Origin: Chimonanthus salicifolius
Lineage: Eukaryota; Streptophyta; Magnoliopsida; Laurales; Calycanthaceae
Assembly (NCBI GenBank): GCA_013350335.1
Contig: CM023535.1
Location: 34,938,991-35,002,990 of the forward strand
Length of the DNA: 64,000 nucleotides
Direction of reading: 5' to 3'
Shown here one piece after another: positions 11,974 to 23,961 of the stretch. Positions within the stretch are counted from its first letter, which is position 1; each line of letters begins with the position of its first letter. Both the position numbers and the translations under genes were made by a program. The notes beneath the pieces are model-generated. The model saw only the letters and a list, made by a program, of their open reading frames with translations, searched no databases and was not told the DNA's origin.

Positions 11974-12437
11974 AGATGGCGGAACGGAAGGACAGGACGG
12001 GAGTCAAGCTTAGGAGCTTGGGAAGGCAGACTAATTATTTTGTTTAAGTTTATTTTGGGAAAATGTGTATTTGTATAATTTAGCTTGCCGGAAGTGTAAT
12101 AACTTAGATGTCTTGCTATGTTTTACAAATTATTTTGGACAGTACGGTATGAGGGCATTTTAGTAATTTAATGGATATCTCTTCCTGCTATCTGAAAATT
12201 GGTAGGATAGTGTCTATTATCATCCACATTGATTTTTCTGTGTTGCGAGCTTACTTTCTACGCGTGAACCGTACTCATGGATTTATGTTCCACGCACGCG
12301 TAGGGTTGGCCAGTTAAGGGCCGGGCTTTAGAAGCTTGGAACTTAACTCGCGTCGTGACGTCCGTGCCCTTTGTCACTTTTATGTAAAAAAAAAAAATAG
12401 ACTCTGATTTTCGGTGAAAAGGGGCGGGCGTTACAGT

Positions 12438-12575
12438 TGGTATCAGAGCGAATTCGGAAGAATGAATCTCTCGAAGTAAGATTTAAGACGGTTGCACGTC
12501 TCACTGACGGCTAAGAATCCCAACCGACCTACTCTTCAGAGTCCGCTGCACGGGGGCCGGGTTAATTTACTTCGA
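12438..12575 (+). promoter_or_regulatory. Primer-binding site and structured leader of element B
   Basis: TGGTATCAGAGC at 12438-12449, two bases after the LTR, matches the 3' end of plant initiator-Met tRNA and primes minus-strand DNA synthesis. Downstream, TCGAAGTAA (12471-12479) can pair with TTACTTCGA (12567-12575) around a hairpin ACTC-TTCA-GAGT at 12531-12542. Elements A, F and the non-autonomous element have the same design with loop TTCG. Confidence 0.85.
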
Positions 12576-12991
12576 TTGACTCAAACAGAAGTGTTTAATC
12601 TGAGAACAACAATTGACGGAAAGGAATGATAGCAAGGGAAGAAAGATTCATTCTAGGAGAGATTTATTGAAACATAGCAAGATAGGGTTTACTTCCCCAG
12701 AAATGAGAAAACATTTAGGTTTTTTCCCCAAATTGATGAAACAATACTAGATTTATCAGACATAGCAAAGTAGGATGTATTTCCCCGGTATTCTCAATTT
12801 GAACAACAGACAATAGCAATTTAGAGATTCCCCCCAGAAACAAAGGAAAAACAAGTGTGCTTATTTGGCAACTTTCCCCAAACAAAGTACATTGTGATAT
12901 ACATAAGAAATTCCCCAAAAACCTAGATTGTTTTTATTGGAAATTGTAGTTGATGATTTTTGGGTTCTAATTGTATTATATGAATACAGGT

Positions 12992-13339
12992 ATGTCAAAT
13001 GAAGGGGAGTGTACGGAATTATGGAATAAGGGAACCCCTAACTGTTTCATAGATTTGGTGTCTGCTTCTAGCATAGCAGTTAGCCTGGACTTTCAGGAGG
13101 GACCTCCCGAGGAAGATGAAGAGGATTTAGCATCTCTTCCTGAGGAGAATATGGAAGACTTTCCAATGATAAGAGAGTCGGTAGGGGAAATGGAACCCGA
13201 TTGTATGCGCGAGGTGTGCAACCAGGTTGGGCACAACTGCACATACTACCCCTACCCTCTTGAAGTGGTATGCCGGTTTGTGGACTACATGGACACGGGA
13301 AAGAAAGGACTAACTGTCCTTATATTGGAAGATAATTAA
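12992..13339 (+). pseudogene. ORF0 of element B, frameshifted and truncated
   Basis: The ATG at 12992 (MSNEGECTELWNKGTP) aligns with ORF0 of element A. The acidic stretch PPEEDEEDLASLPEE and the first Cys/His cluster (VCNQVGHNCTYY) are present, but one cysteine is now tyrosine. A one-base deletion near 13270 shifts the frame before knuckle 2. Similarity to ORF0 then stops near 13330, where the non-coding domain begins, so knuckle 3 is lost. The leading part of the reading frame (12971-12991) is probably 5' UTR because the other copies start at the equivalent of 12992. Function is unknown. Confidence 0.7.
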
Positions 13340-15320
13340 TGATTTTGGGGTTTTAAATGAAGGAAATAGGTGTGATATTAAATTGCACAAGCATACTTGT
13401 ATTGTGAGTGCATGTGAATATACATGTGTTGAATTCTTATTGTTGAGTGTATGAGGTGATGAAATGAGGAAAGACTAATAGTTATGATCATACTAATTAA
13501 GTGAGGAAAGAGTATGTAAAAATGTACAACGATGAACTGCATGCATCAAATGAGGATAAAAGGCATGAACTTTTGATGTGGGGTATATATTGCATATGCT
13601 TATGATTGAGGTAAATGTGAATAAAAAGGGTGGGGAGTATTTGTTAATGTGATGTATGGGTATACTTGGGGGATGGTACAATGGCTTTTAGAAATGGTTT
13701 TTATATTGGTGATAACACATGGTTTGATAATTTGTCATGACCAAGTGAAGAGATTTATGTTATGACATATAATGGGTGACGATGTAAACGCTTTGTGAAG
13801 GGGTATAAGAGGTTCTCATGTGAACAAAGTGCCATTTGAGAGATGTTGGATAAACAATGTACTTGAAGGGGACCGAGTGCATGGGTTAACTTGCCACATG
13901 AAACTCGTGAGAGGATGACATTATGAGGAGAAGGTGAAGGGTCTAGCTTGCAAAGACTAATATGTTGTATGAAAATCTTGTAAATCTTGTAGGTATAATG
14001 CAATTGCATTCTCCCAATGTTTAGTGTAGAGTATGAACGGGTGATGATAGGCTTTGAAGTGGGTTTATGGCCTTAAAAGGCATGAATGAATAATGGACCA
14101 TGAATTTATGAAAGTATTTTATTTAGTGATTGCATGAGGATTCCCTATGATATTGCTTTGATAATTGGTGGTATGCAATGAATAGTCATTGAGGAACAAG
14201 GATGTGTTAGAGACTATGTGTATGATGATGAGTTGATAAAGTGCCGAGAGTTGTGAATATGTGGTATGCATGAAGAGGCCGTAATATGCCAATGCATTTG
14301 GTTGGAAACCTAGGTGGGGCTAATGAATAATTCCAAAGTTTAAGGATTTGTGGATGGTCATGGATGGTCTTCGAATGTATTGGGATGACTTGCTTTGGAT
14401 GAGTAGGATTATTATTTTAAACATCTCTCGGTGTGTGTTGTAAATGGGGTAGGGTAACCTAATCATAATTATGTTGAATCACTAGATCTTTTTAAAGTGT
14501 TATTTCTTATGTTACCTCAAGTTGTTGTTTGATGTGAATGGAGGTGAAAGATCTGGTTACACATGAGTTGTGTTATTCGAAGATGGTGTGTGATTTCAAT
14601 TTTACGTGGCCTGCTAATGAAGGAATATGAACCGTATGATGTGGTAACCATTGATAACGTAGGCATGTAGGGTGGAATTTGGTGGTTGGTGGAATTGGTA
14701 ATACTTGTGAATATATTTTTTTTTTAGTGATGAATGGGCACTATTTGACATAGTCTAAGTAAGCTTAGATATATCATTGTTTTTATGGAATCTATGAAAA
14801 TATGTGGAATAATCCAGAAGTGTAGGAAATTAATATTTATGTGATTGGATTGATGTCGGGTATTGGTGCTGGAGGAGTTGTGAACAAAAAGGGTTAGTCC
14901 CATAGTGACTTATATGCAAATAAAAGGTATGATTGCTGTTGAGAGATGGACTTAAGGGAAAGGTTAAGAGTCTAGTGAAACTTGAATGGGAAGATATGGG
15001 CGACTGCCGAGTGAGACTGATCACCTGACTCTGTAGTTGGCCGATGGAGTTCCATGAGGGTGAAGTTAGAAACCTTGTTAAAATGGAATCAACAATGGAC
15101 TTGAGCATAGGCTTGTATTGGCAGACTAACTCACACGGAGAGTAGACAAAAGAACGTATTGAAGGAGTACGTATGGGAAATGTTTGGTAACAAATAAAGT
15201 GAAATAGAATACATTAATCTACATAAAATTGCAAATGGGTTCATAAGGAAAAGAGATAATATGAGACAGAGTAATTTCTAGAAGAATGGAACTCATAGGT
15301 CGATATGACTGATATTGATG
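13340..15320 (+). other. Non-coding internal domain of element B
   Basis: About 2 kb of AT-rich DNA sits where gag-PR-RT-RNase H would be. It has no ORF with recognisable domains. The right part (about 14940-15240), including GACTGCCGAGTGAGACTGA and AACTCACACGGAGAGTAGAC, has clear homologues on the minus strand at about 37850-38110 and 63850-64000, inside other elements that lack pol at this position. This shared domain is therefore a heritable part of a non-autonomous lineage. What it does is unknown. Confidence 0.6.
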
Positions 15321-15379
15321 TAATTAAGAGATATTTAGCACGATTAAACGGGAACGGCGAATAAACCCAGAAATGGAGA

Positions 15380-16440
15380 TATGAATCAAGATATTTGCAG
15401 GCGAGGTAGTACCGGAATAAGAATTACGACCGAAATAGGGTCTTTTATTCCGAGGTAGGACATATGTGCCTGAGAGCTGCAGAAGGGGGAATTGGTTGAG
15501 GCACACTAAGCCAAGCTCTCTACCCATCCGGACAGCGCCAAGATGTACCATGATCTTAAGAGGCACTAGTGGTGGCATGGATTCAAGAGAGATGTGGCAG
15601 TGCTCGCTACACTAACTTGTTGGCAGGATAAGGTGGAACATCGGAAGCCACCGGGTTTACTCAAACCCTTACCAGTGCCGGAGTGGAAATGGGAGCATGT
15701 AACCATGGGCTTTGTAACAGGGCTACTAAGGTCATCTAGGGGCAACGATGCAATATGGGTCGACGGTACATCCGAAATATTATCAGACTACATGGTGTAC
15801 CCCGGACTATTGTGTCCGACAGAGATGGCCTATTCACTAACAGAGTATGGCAGAGCGTGCAATCGGCTATGGGGACCGACGTGTTGACCAGCACAACATT
15901 CCACCCATAGACTGATGGACAGTCGGAAAGGACAATACATATATTGGAGGATATGCTGAGAGCATGTATGCTGGATTTTTAGGGTGGATGGGAGGATCAC
16001 TTGCCATTGGTGGAGTTCTCCTACAATAATAGTTACCAGGCAAGCCTCCAGATGGCTCCATTTGAGGCCTTACATGGTAGGCCGTGTAGATCTCTAGTGC
16101 GTTGGACAGAGGTCGGTGAGCCTGTACTGATTGGACCGAAGTGGGTTGTGGAGACTACGGCGTAGATTAAATTTATATGGCAACATTTACTCACTACGCA
16201 GAGCCGTCATAAGGATTACGCCGACAAGAGGAGAAGTTTCCCCGAGTTTGAAGTGGGAGACTAGGTACTTTTGAAAGTTTTACCACGGAAAGGACACATG
16301 AGATTCGGAAAGAAGGGGAAATTGTCACCTAGATTTTGGGGCCGTTTCCAATTCTAAAGAGGGTGGGGCAGGTGGCCTATTAGTTAGCACTTCCTCCACA
16401 GTTATCATCTTTGCATGACAAGTTTTGAACCTCTACTTCA
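15380..16440 (+). pseudogene. Integrase remnant of element B
   Basis: The remnant aligns with the element A integrase. The N-terminal zinc-binding part (KMYHDLKRH near 15545, then TCWQDKVEHRKPPG) and the start of the catalytic core (PEWKWEHVTMGFVTG) can be read around 15545-15765. The first catalytic Asp of the D,D35E triad is Gly here (MDF to MGF). About 80 bp is missing near 15760, and several stops and frameshifts follow. From about 16380 the sequence jumps from the C-terminal domain to the 3' end, so no chromodomain remains. It cannot encode an active enzyme. Confidence 0.8.
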
Positions 16441-16466
16441 CTTGAAATTTTCGGGACGAAAATTTT

Positions 16467-16475
16467 AAAAGAGGA
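16467..16475 (+). promoter_or_regulatory. Polypurine tract of element B
   Basis: AAAAGAGGA lies 6 bp before the 3' LTR, after the conserved TCGGGACGAAAATTTT. It primes plus-strand DNA synthesis. Confidence 0.8.
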
Positions 16476-16481
16476 TTGCAT

Positions 16482-19400
16482 TGTAGTGGCCCAGAATTTT
16501 TAAATTAATAGAAATGTGGATATTATTTATTTTAGTGATGGAAATTAGAAAATTTGTGGGTTAGATGGTAAATGGGCCAAAGTTTGGGCAAAAGCCCAAG
16601 TATGGCCCAATGGACTGTGGAGTTGATTTAAATTCATTTAAAGGGGCAATGAGGGTTAAATGGGTCAAAAATGGTCAAATTAGGTCACATACCCATTTGG
16701 GACCCGATGGGTCAAAGTAGTTAAGCTCTAAGGTAAATGGGCTAGATGGAAATGTAATTGGGCCATGGGCCCAATGGTGATCCATTTAGAGGGTATTCAA
16801 TGAAATTAAATCACCTAAGTTAAGTTAAAAATTAAACCAAGGTGATGTGGCCAAGTGGGACCCACCTCCACCTCATCAAGTGAGGTGGCGTGTGGGCCAA
16901 GGTTTGGTGGGGCCGGCCACCATGGTTGATTTGGTCAACCATGGGTGGAGTAATGGAGTTAGGTTAAGTACAAATGGATTAACCTAAGGTAATTATATAA
17001 GTAATTAAATAATTAAATTATTTAAAGTGGTGGTTGAAAGTGGTCAAAGTGGGGCCAAGAGGTGAAAACCCACCTCATCCCCACCTCAAGTATGAAACAC
17101 GTTGGACTTGGTGGTGGTTATCTAAACCACCACCATAAAGCAAATACAAGATCTTTTAAATATCTTAGGGTTGGTGGGGTCTTTAATGTAAAGAAAAATG
17201 GGGATAAGTCTTGAGTTTCTTTCCCATTTTTTTATCCTCTCTTCATTTTCACTCCATTCTCATTCTCCATCGCCGTCCCATGTTCAAGTGAAGGGAGAAA
17301 GAGAACTAAGGAGAAGAGAAGAGAAGGAGAGAAGAAAGAAGTAGAATTTGGAGGGAAATCACTCTAAGATTAAGGTTATCACCTCCCCTCTCATCATCTC
17401 TCCCTTTCCCTCTCTCAATTTAAGCTCTACTTTGGCCGATCCTAAGGTTGGAGGTTGCCACCATTGATTAAAGATCTTGACCTATCAAAGATCAAGAGGA
17501 AGGAGAGAGGAGGCTAAGGAGACCGACGGGAGTGACGGAAATCGGAGGAGACGACGGATTGTAAGTATTTCTTAAACAAGAAATTTTGGATTTTTAGGGT
17601 TTAAGAATTGGAATTTATTTTTGTGAAATTAATGGTGGATAGATAGTTTTATGCTATGGATTTTAAATCTATCAAATGGAAGGAATGGAAGGTGGAGGAA
17701 ACCCTAAATGGATGAATTAGGGTTAGGGAAAGGAAATAAGTAAATGTAGTATGTGCATTGTGTAATTTATTAAATTGAGCATGGAATTGGTTGATTGGAA
17801 AAAAAAAAATCATGGGCCATAGGGTTCGGCCATGTAGCATGGCCAAACCCCATGGTGGGTGATTAGGTGTTTGGTTTAATTAGTTAAGGTTTAAGGAATG
17901 GAAAGTGGGTAAAACCCTAATGGAGAAAAATTAGGGTTAAGGAAAAATAAAAGGAACTATGGATAGTACATGCTTAATGTGATCAAACATAGAGGTATAT
18001 GCAATTTTTTTTGAGTCAAGGACCATAGGGTTCGGCCATGTAGCATGGCCGAACCCCATGGTATGTAATGTCTGATTTATTAGGGTTTGAAAAATGGAAG
18101 GCAATGAGGTTTTTTAACTAATGAATTTTAGTAAATGAATGAATGTGGGAAAGTTTTAAAATGGTGTTATGATGAAAATGCAAAGAGGTGTATGGCCTTG
18201 AAAGGCATGGATGAAGTGAACCTTGAACCCTATGGTGATGAAATGATGATTAAATGGTGGGTTTAAAGGATAATGTGTTGATGAATTTAGGATTTTGAAA
18301 TGAACAAGTGTAATGATTCAAATGGGGTTAAGAATATGGTTTAGATGCATGATTTAAAACCCTCAAAGAAGGATTATTGGTGGATCTAAATGATGTAAAT
18401 GGACCCAAGAAAAAATGGGAAATAGGCATCAGGGATTCGGCCATGGTGTATGGCCGAACCCATGACCCAATTTTAGGTCATGTTATAGGCCAAATTTGGA
18501 ATTATGCATGTGTTAAATCAATGGAAATGAGGCTAAGTTAAGAGTTGATTTTTAATGATCTTGTAACATGGTTAGGGATCATTAATGGACCTAAGTTGTG
18601 GATCAATTTTGGGCTTAGGTAGGGATGAATGAATGAGTAATTGTTTATGTAAAAGGGGTAGTGGCAAAACCGTAATTAGTGGCCAAATTCAAGAATTCCA
18701 TGGAAATTGATCATGGACTTAGGGGATCTAATGTAATAACCTTATAAGTGATTGATAAAGCCTAGGCTGGCCGAATTTTAAGATTTATGGGATTAAAAGG
18801 TTTAATAGATGATATGGGACCCACAAAACCTAAATAGTGACCGGTTTTTCATATGGGCTTAGAAATGGTTAAAACATGGACTAATGATGAATGTGTAATA
18901 AGGTACTGGATATCGCAGGCGGTGCGCAATCGGCGACCGGGTTTATCGAACGGAAAACGAAAAAGGACGCGAGTCGGTATTCTGTAGGATTCCTACATTT
19001 TTGTAAGCCATGGATTGGGTGATGTTTTCTTTAATTTATTTTGGAAAGCATGTGGTTGTCTTTAAGATGAGTTTTGGATTATGCATCTTGTGATGTTTTC
19101 CTTTAAATTATTTTGGAAATTATGTGAATGCTTATGATGGGTTTTGGATTAAATATTGTGGGATGGTTTCCCTTTGATTTAGTTGGTAATCTTGTAATTG
19201 TTTTAAGATGGGCTTTATTACTATTGAATTTCATATATTACATGGCATATGGCATCTATATCTCATGCATGGCATGGGAGGCATATGACAGGGGAAGGAT
19301 GAAATGAAACCGGAGTCCATGCTCCGTCGGGATGACCGATAAACAAGCATGGGGACATTTCACATATGTATTATTGTACCATGACGAGGCTTTACCGTCA

Positions 19401-20246
19401 AGGGGGATGTTGTATTTATTGTTATACCTTGATGATGGTTCTTCTATCAAGGGGGATATTGTATTTGTGGTTACACCTTGACGAGGCCTTACCGTCAAGG
19501 GGATGGTTGTATTTATTTTTATACCTTGATGATGGTTCTTCCATCAAGGGGGATATTGTATTTGTGGTTACACCTTGACGAGGCCTTACCGTTAAGGGGG
19601 ATATGGCATCGAGATAGTAAGGATGATGGGTGGATTCATAACACAGACACCCATGGCATGACATTCATTCTATGGCTTTTCGTTATGTATTATCTATCTG
19701 CTTTGTTATCACTAATCCATGTGTTAGCCCTACTGGGCGCGTGGTCTAACGCCCTACTTCTACCCTAGCTGACGATGCAGGAGATGGCGGAACGGAAGGA
19801 CAGGACGGGAGTCAAGCTTAGGAGCTTGGGAAGGCGGACTAATTATTTTGTTTAAGTTTATTTTGGGAAAATGTGTATTTGTATAATTTAGCTTGTCGGA
19901 AGTGTAATAACTTAGATGTCTTGCTATGTTTTATAAATTATTTTGGACTGTATGGTATGAGGGCATTTTAGTAATTTAATGGATATCTCTTCCCTGCTAT
20001 CTGAAAATTGGTAGGATAGTGTCTATTATCATCCGCATTGATTTTTATGTGTTGCGAGCTTACTTTCTATGCGTGAACTGTACTCGTGGATTTATGTTCC
20101 ACGCACGCGTAGGGTTGGCCAGTTAAGGGCCGGGCTTTAGAAGCTCGGAACTTAACTCGCGTCGTGACGTCCGTGCCCTTTGTCACTTTTATGTAAAAAA
20201 AAAAAAAATAGACTCTGATTTTCGGTGAAAAGGGGCGGGCGTTACA
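16482..20246 (+). repeat. 3' LTR of element B (3765 bp)
   Basis: It is a near copy of 8662-12435, from TGTAGTGGCCCAG to GGGCGGGCGTTACA. It repeats the donor-like site (17561), the inverted repeats (17819-18461), the tandem stem-loops (about 19379-19597) and the acceptor block (hairpin 19735-19754, AG at 19780). A TACTCGGAG-type segment of the 5' copy is about 10 bp shorter here. The pair is recent but older than the non-autonomous element's pair, judging by more frequent mismatches and the mismatch in its target duplication. Confidence 0.93.
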
Positions 20247-20330
20247 GTCCCTTCTTTGGTTAAAAACGGCATAAGGAAATTGCTAACTTAAGAGGATCTT
20301 GGCACCTTCTAATTAGGATTGAGTGGAAGT

Positions 20331-20340
20331 TTTATAAAAG
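20331..20340 (+). promoter_or_regulatory. TATA-like box of LTR C
   Basis: TTTATAAAAG stands upstream of a purine-rich transcribed-looking segment and about 180 bp before the donor-like site. It is a candidate pol II promoter of this LTR, judged on motif and position only. Confidence 0.5.
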
Positions 20341-20516
20341 AAAGACAAGGGGCACACGGTACACCCAAAATTGAGAGAGGGGCGCACGGTATATCAAGAG
20401 AAGGAGAGGACAGCCAGCAAATGGGAAAGATCAAGAAGAAGGAGGAATAGACTATGGAAGAAAAGGATCGGAAGAACACGTCGGAGTGAAGGAAAACTGG
20501 AGGAGTCGCGGAACCG

Positions 20517-22385
20517 GTAAGTAATTTTGATAATTTTGTTTAAAAGAAAGGAACCATAGGGTTCGGCCATGGTGTATGGTCAAACCCCATGGAAGGAAAT
20601 TGGATGATCATGATATTTTAATGGAAAGGAGGAAACATAGGGTTCGGCCATAGTGCATGGCCGAACCCCATGAAAGAATATTGGGTAATTTTAAATGGAG
20701 TTTGAAGGGTAAAAATCATAAGTTTATATGTATGATTTGAAAAGGAATTAATGGACCATAGGGTTCGGCCATGTTGTATGGCCGAACCCCATGGGAGTTT
20801 GTTGGTAATGATTATGGGTTTTTGAAGGATGAACTCCATGGTAAATTATTCATATTTTTAAAAGGTTTTACATGGAGAAATATAGAATTGGTTATAGGAT
20901 GAACTCCATGGTAAATTATTCATATAGATCATGGAAGATCAAGGGTGAATGATTTTTAAAGAGAAGATTTTGAGCCATAGGGTTCGGTCATGGTGTATGG
21001 CCGAACCCCATGCAAGATGTTATTAATTTAGAAAGTGATGGGAACGGTTGGATTGTCACTATGAGTGAGCTTCGGCCATGGTGTATGGCCGAACCCCACT
21101 AGGGTTTATTTTATGGAAGATGGTTATTGATTTAGAAAGAAATTAATGATGGACTTTTTGATCAAAAAGGAAGGAACCTTGATTTATGGATTCAAGTATG
21201 GAAATTGTTATAATTGGAAAGTTATACATCATAGGGTTCGGCCATGGTGTTTGGCCGAACCCCATGAATCAATTCTATGGTTCAAATATTGATTTATTAT
21301 TGTAAATAAATTAAGAGGGAGGATGGAACAATGATATCATGGGTTCGGCCATGGTGTATGGCCGAACCCCATGAACCAATATTATGGATCTAATATGAGT
21401 AAATAAATGAATGGACTTATGTTTTGGAACCTAAACCTAAGGTGATGAAGGAAACGGCAAAAAGGTAATTAGGTGAAAATGATGGACATAAGGTTCGGCC
21501 ATGGTGTATGGCCGAACCACATGAACTATTTGATGGACCATGTGTTGGAATATTTTAAGGGACACTTAGAGTGGTTATGCATGTTTAAGGAAATGAGGGA
21601 TTTAAATTATACATAGACCTATGTTCATGGTTTATGTTATTCGTTTATGGACTTAAACATAATGGGAAGTGATTAAGTGATTAACTTAAGGGGGTGAGGT
21701 TTGGCCATGTTGTATGGCCAAACCCCACAAAGTTATGTTTTATGGACTAAGGTACTTTTGGACTTAGATATGATACGAAATCAATTGGAATATGGGTTTA
21801 ATTAATTGTTGTGTAATAAGGTAATGGGACCTCACAAGGTGTGTACGATCGTGACCGGTTACCAGACGGAAGTGCAAGGACACGTTAGTGGTCTTTCGTA
21901 GGCTTACACCTCTTTGAAACCATGGGTTTATGTACAATGTTTTTATCTTATTTGATGAATTTATCTTGAAAAAGATGTGTTTCAAATGTGATGTTTTAAT
22001 GCTATGTTTATTATATAAAATAGCATGTGTTTCATTAGCATCTCATGCATGGCATAGGGTGAAGGATATATAACCGGAGGAGCCACACTCCGTCGGGGCG
22101 TCAAAAAAACCTATGTGGGATACCTTGATGTGCTTTTCCATCAAGAAGAAACCGGAGGGGCCATATTCCGTCGGGGCATCCGAAAGACCTATGTGGGGGT
22201 ACTTATATGTATTTGTGATGGGTGGGACTCATTGCATTTGACATCATGACATGGCATGGATTATATGGTTTTGACATTATGATATTATTATATATGTTGT
22301 GTACTAACCATGTGTTAGCCCTAATTGAAATACCTACTGGGCGCGTTATTCTAACGCCCTACTTCTACCCTAGTGGATGATACAG
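20517..22385 (+). other. Putative LTR intron, family C
   Basis: CCG|GTAAGTAATT at 20517 follows GGAGGAGTCGCGGAA. The acceptor side has GGGCGCGTTATTCTAACGCCC (22339-22359), a CTAAC branch-like site, CTTCTACCCTAG and ATACAG ending at 22385. The nine inverted repeats and a CTTGATG...CATCAAG stem-loop (22124-22144) lie inside. Not experimentally supported. Confidence 0.4.
20555..21728. repeat. GGTTCGGCCAT inverted repeats, LTR C (9 copies)
   Basis: Copies lie at about 20555, 20636, 20757, 20976, 21068, 21230, 21338, 21489 and 21697. Most extend to CATAGGGTTCGGCCAT / ATGGCCGAACCCCATG. The last (arms 21698-21708 / 21714-21724) reads GGTTTGGCCAT / ATGGCCAAACC, a paired change. Spacing is irregular (about 80-220 bp). 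Confidence 0.9.
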
Positions 22386-22858
22386 GAAACGAGGGGAACG
22401 ATGAACACTAAAAGGGCCAAGCATAGGAGCTTGGATGCTTTTAGTTTATATTTTTATTAAGTTACTTATGGACTTGTATTTTGAGTAACTAGACTTCGGA
22501 CATGTAATAACTTAGATAATTTGCTATGGTTAGATGTTTACTTGGAAAATTATGTTGTGTTAATGATGATTAAGGACTTGACGTACTTTGCTATCTAAAA
22601 TGGAATAGAACTAGTTCTATTATAATTCCGCAATCATGATTTTATTCCGCATGCTTATATTGTTATGTGTGAACCGTTTCCATGGACTTAGTCCATGCAC
22701 ACATAGCGTTGGCCAGTTAAGGGTCGGACTTTAGAAGTACGAACTTAGCTCGCGTCGTGACGTCCCGCTCTTGCTCACTCGGTTATTCTTTTTTTGTTCT
22801 AAAAAAAAAATAGACTCTGATTTATGGAAGGTAGAGTGATAAAGGGCGGGGCGTTGCA

Positions 22859-23345
22859 GCCTCACCACTCCTTCCCTCAACCTAGGCGAGCACCTCCTCA
22901 GTCTACTCGGTCATCCCGGGACCACAAGGCATACTGGCTGGAGCTGTTCCTCACCGCACCATCCCTCAACCTAGGTGAGCACCTCCTCAGCCTACTCGGT
23001 CATCTAGGGATCACAAACTATGCCAGCGGGAGCTGTCCCTTACCGCTCCGTCCCTCAACCTAGGCGAGCACCTCCTCAGCCTACTCGGTCATCTAGGGAT
23101 CACAAGGCATATTGGCGGGAGCCGTTCCTCACCGTACCATCCCTCGACCTAGGCGAGCACCTCCTCAGCCTACTCAGTCATCTAGTGATCACAAACTATG
23201 CCAGCGGGAGTTGTACCTCACCGCTCCGTCCCTCGACCTAGGCGAGCTCCTCCTTAGCCTACTCGGTCATCCAGGGACCACAAAGCATACTGGCGAGAGC
23301 CGTTCCTCACTGGACCGTCCCCCGACCAATGAGCGGGCGAGCACA
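22859..23345. repeat. 89-bp tandem array with 178-bp dimer pattern (host element E)
   Basis: Five to six units of 89 bp begin near 22860, 22949, 23038, 23127 and 23216. Units alternate between CACAAGGCATACTGGC-like and CACAAACTATGCCAGC-like versions, giving a 178-bp higher-order period. The array is the continuation of 7990-8163. ORFs spanning it only reflect the repeat. Confidence 0.85.
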
Positions 23346-23961
23346 TCCTCAGCCTACTCGATCATCCGGGGATCACCTCACCCGTCACACATTCGGGTAT
23401 CGGAATCGCAAGGGGCTTCTAAGGTTACCTTGGGTGAACCAACATTCAGCCTGATGGCCTATCTAGGGTTAACATAATTACTTCCCAATTAGTCCTTATC
23501 TGGGACTCCTAGGAACCTTGTTCTCTAAATCAGATCACGCCTCTCTCATAGGTACGACCAGGAAATATAAGACGGACCAACCATTTGATCCATGCAAAGG
23601 GTTACGACTACCCATTTCCAATCACACGGGAGTCTGAATCCCAACCATGCGTCCACTGCACGGTCCCACATAACATCCCCACCCTAACTACCCAACAAGC
23701 TAGGGGGAGTCTCTAGATCCTGATGTTGCCTAGCACCCATGCCCCCACCGACATCCCACATACGTCATTTATAAGTATGCACAATTAACTCTACACGTAT
23801 ACATGCTATTAACATAGCTCGTCACATAATAATCAAGTGTATGCATCACTATTTATCATTGGTTGGCATGTTAACATCCAAGCATGTTATAACGTCTAGT
23901 AGTCCAAACTAATTATCACAAGATCATATGGTATATTATCAACATAATACATCGCACCATA
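23346..23961. other. Fragment of host element E, non-coding
   Basis: Moderate-GC DNA between the 89-bp array and element A. It has no ORF, RNA gene or further tandem repeat that I can see. The last 5 bp, CCATA (23957-23961), are the left target duplication of element A. Confidence 0.5.

Larger units (their letters stand above)
8662..12435 (+). repeat. 5' LTR of element B (3774 bp)
   Basis: It begins TGTAGTGGCCCGG and ends GGGCGGGCGTTACA. From left to right: U3 rich in TGGGTCAAA / GGGACCC words; a CT-rich patch (about 9410-9450 and 9560-9600); a GA-rich segment (about 9470-9530 and 9670-9735); a donor-like GTAAGTATTT at 9741; three inverted repeats; a conserved GTAGGATTCCTAC region (about 11165); tandem stem-loops; the GGGCG hairpin block; and the U5 end with a GTTAAG...CTTAAC hairpin (about 12316-12348) and CGCGTCGTGACG. 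The ORFs in it are incidental. Confidence 0.92.
8662..20246 (+). mobile_element. Element B: Ty3/Gypsy element with gag-PR-RT-RNase H missing
   Basis: It has 5' LTR 8662-12435, internal region 12436-16481 and 3' LTR 16482-20246, with target duplication ATCCC / GTCCC (one mismatch). The LTRs are 3774 and 3765 bp and highly similar, differing mainly by scattered substitutions and small indels. The 4-kb internal region holds a broken ORF0, about 2 kb of non-coding DNA and a decayed integrase. Gag capsid, protease, reverse transcriptase and RNase H are absent, so B could only have moved with proteins from another element. It is inserted in solo LTR C. Confidence 0.92.
8164..22858 (+). repeat. Solo LTR of family C, split by element B
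   Basis: Left part 8164-8661 begins TGTAACACCTTGGATT; right part 20252-22858 ends GGGGCGTTGCA. Without the insertion it is about 3.1 kb. It sits inside the 89-bp array of E, with flanks GTCCT and GCCTC that look like an eroded target duplication. It contains a TATA-like TTTATAAAAG at 20331-20340, a donor-like GGTAAGTAATT at 20517, nine GGTTCGGCCAT inverted repeats and the conserved acceptor block ending at 22385. The related LTR at 60220-63570 confirms both ends. Confidence 0.85.

Noticed and set aside
13340..15320. Small ORFs (62-97 aa) in element B's interior
   Set aside because: Scattered on both strands with no domain, and not preserved in the homologous region of the LARD-like element.
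22859..23345. A CRISPR-like array
   Set aside because: The whole 89-bp unit repeats without unique spacers, and the setting is a plant retroelement.
22824..23477. ORFs of 73-121 aa over the 89-bp array
   Set aside because: The 89-bp unit simply stays open in several frames; length is not a multiple of three, so no repeat protein is maintained.
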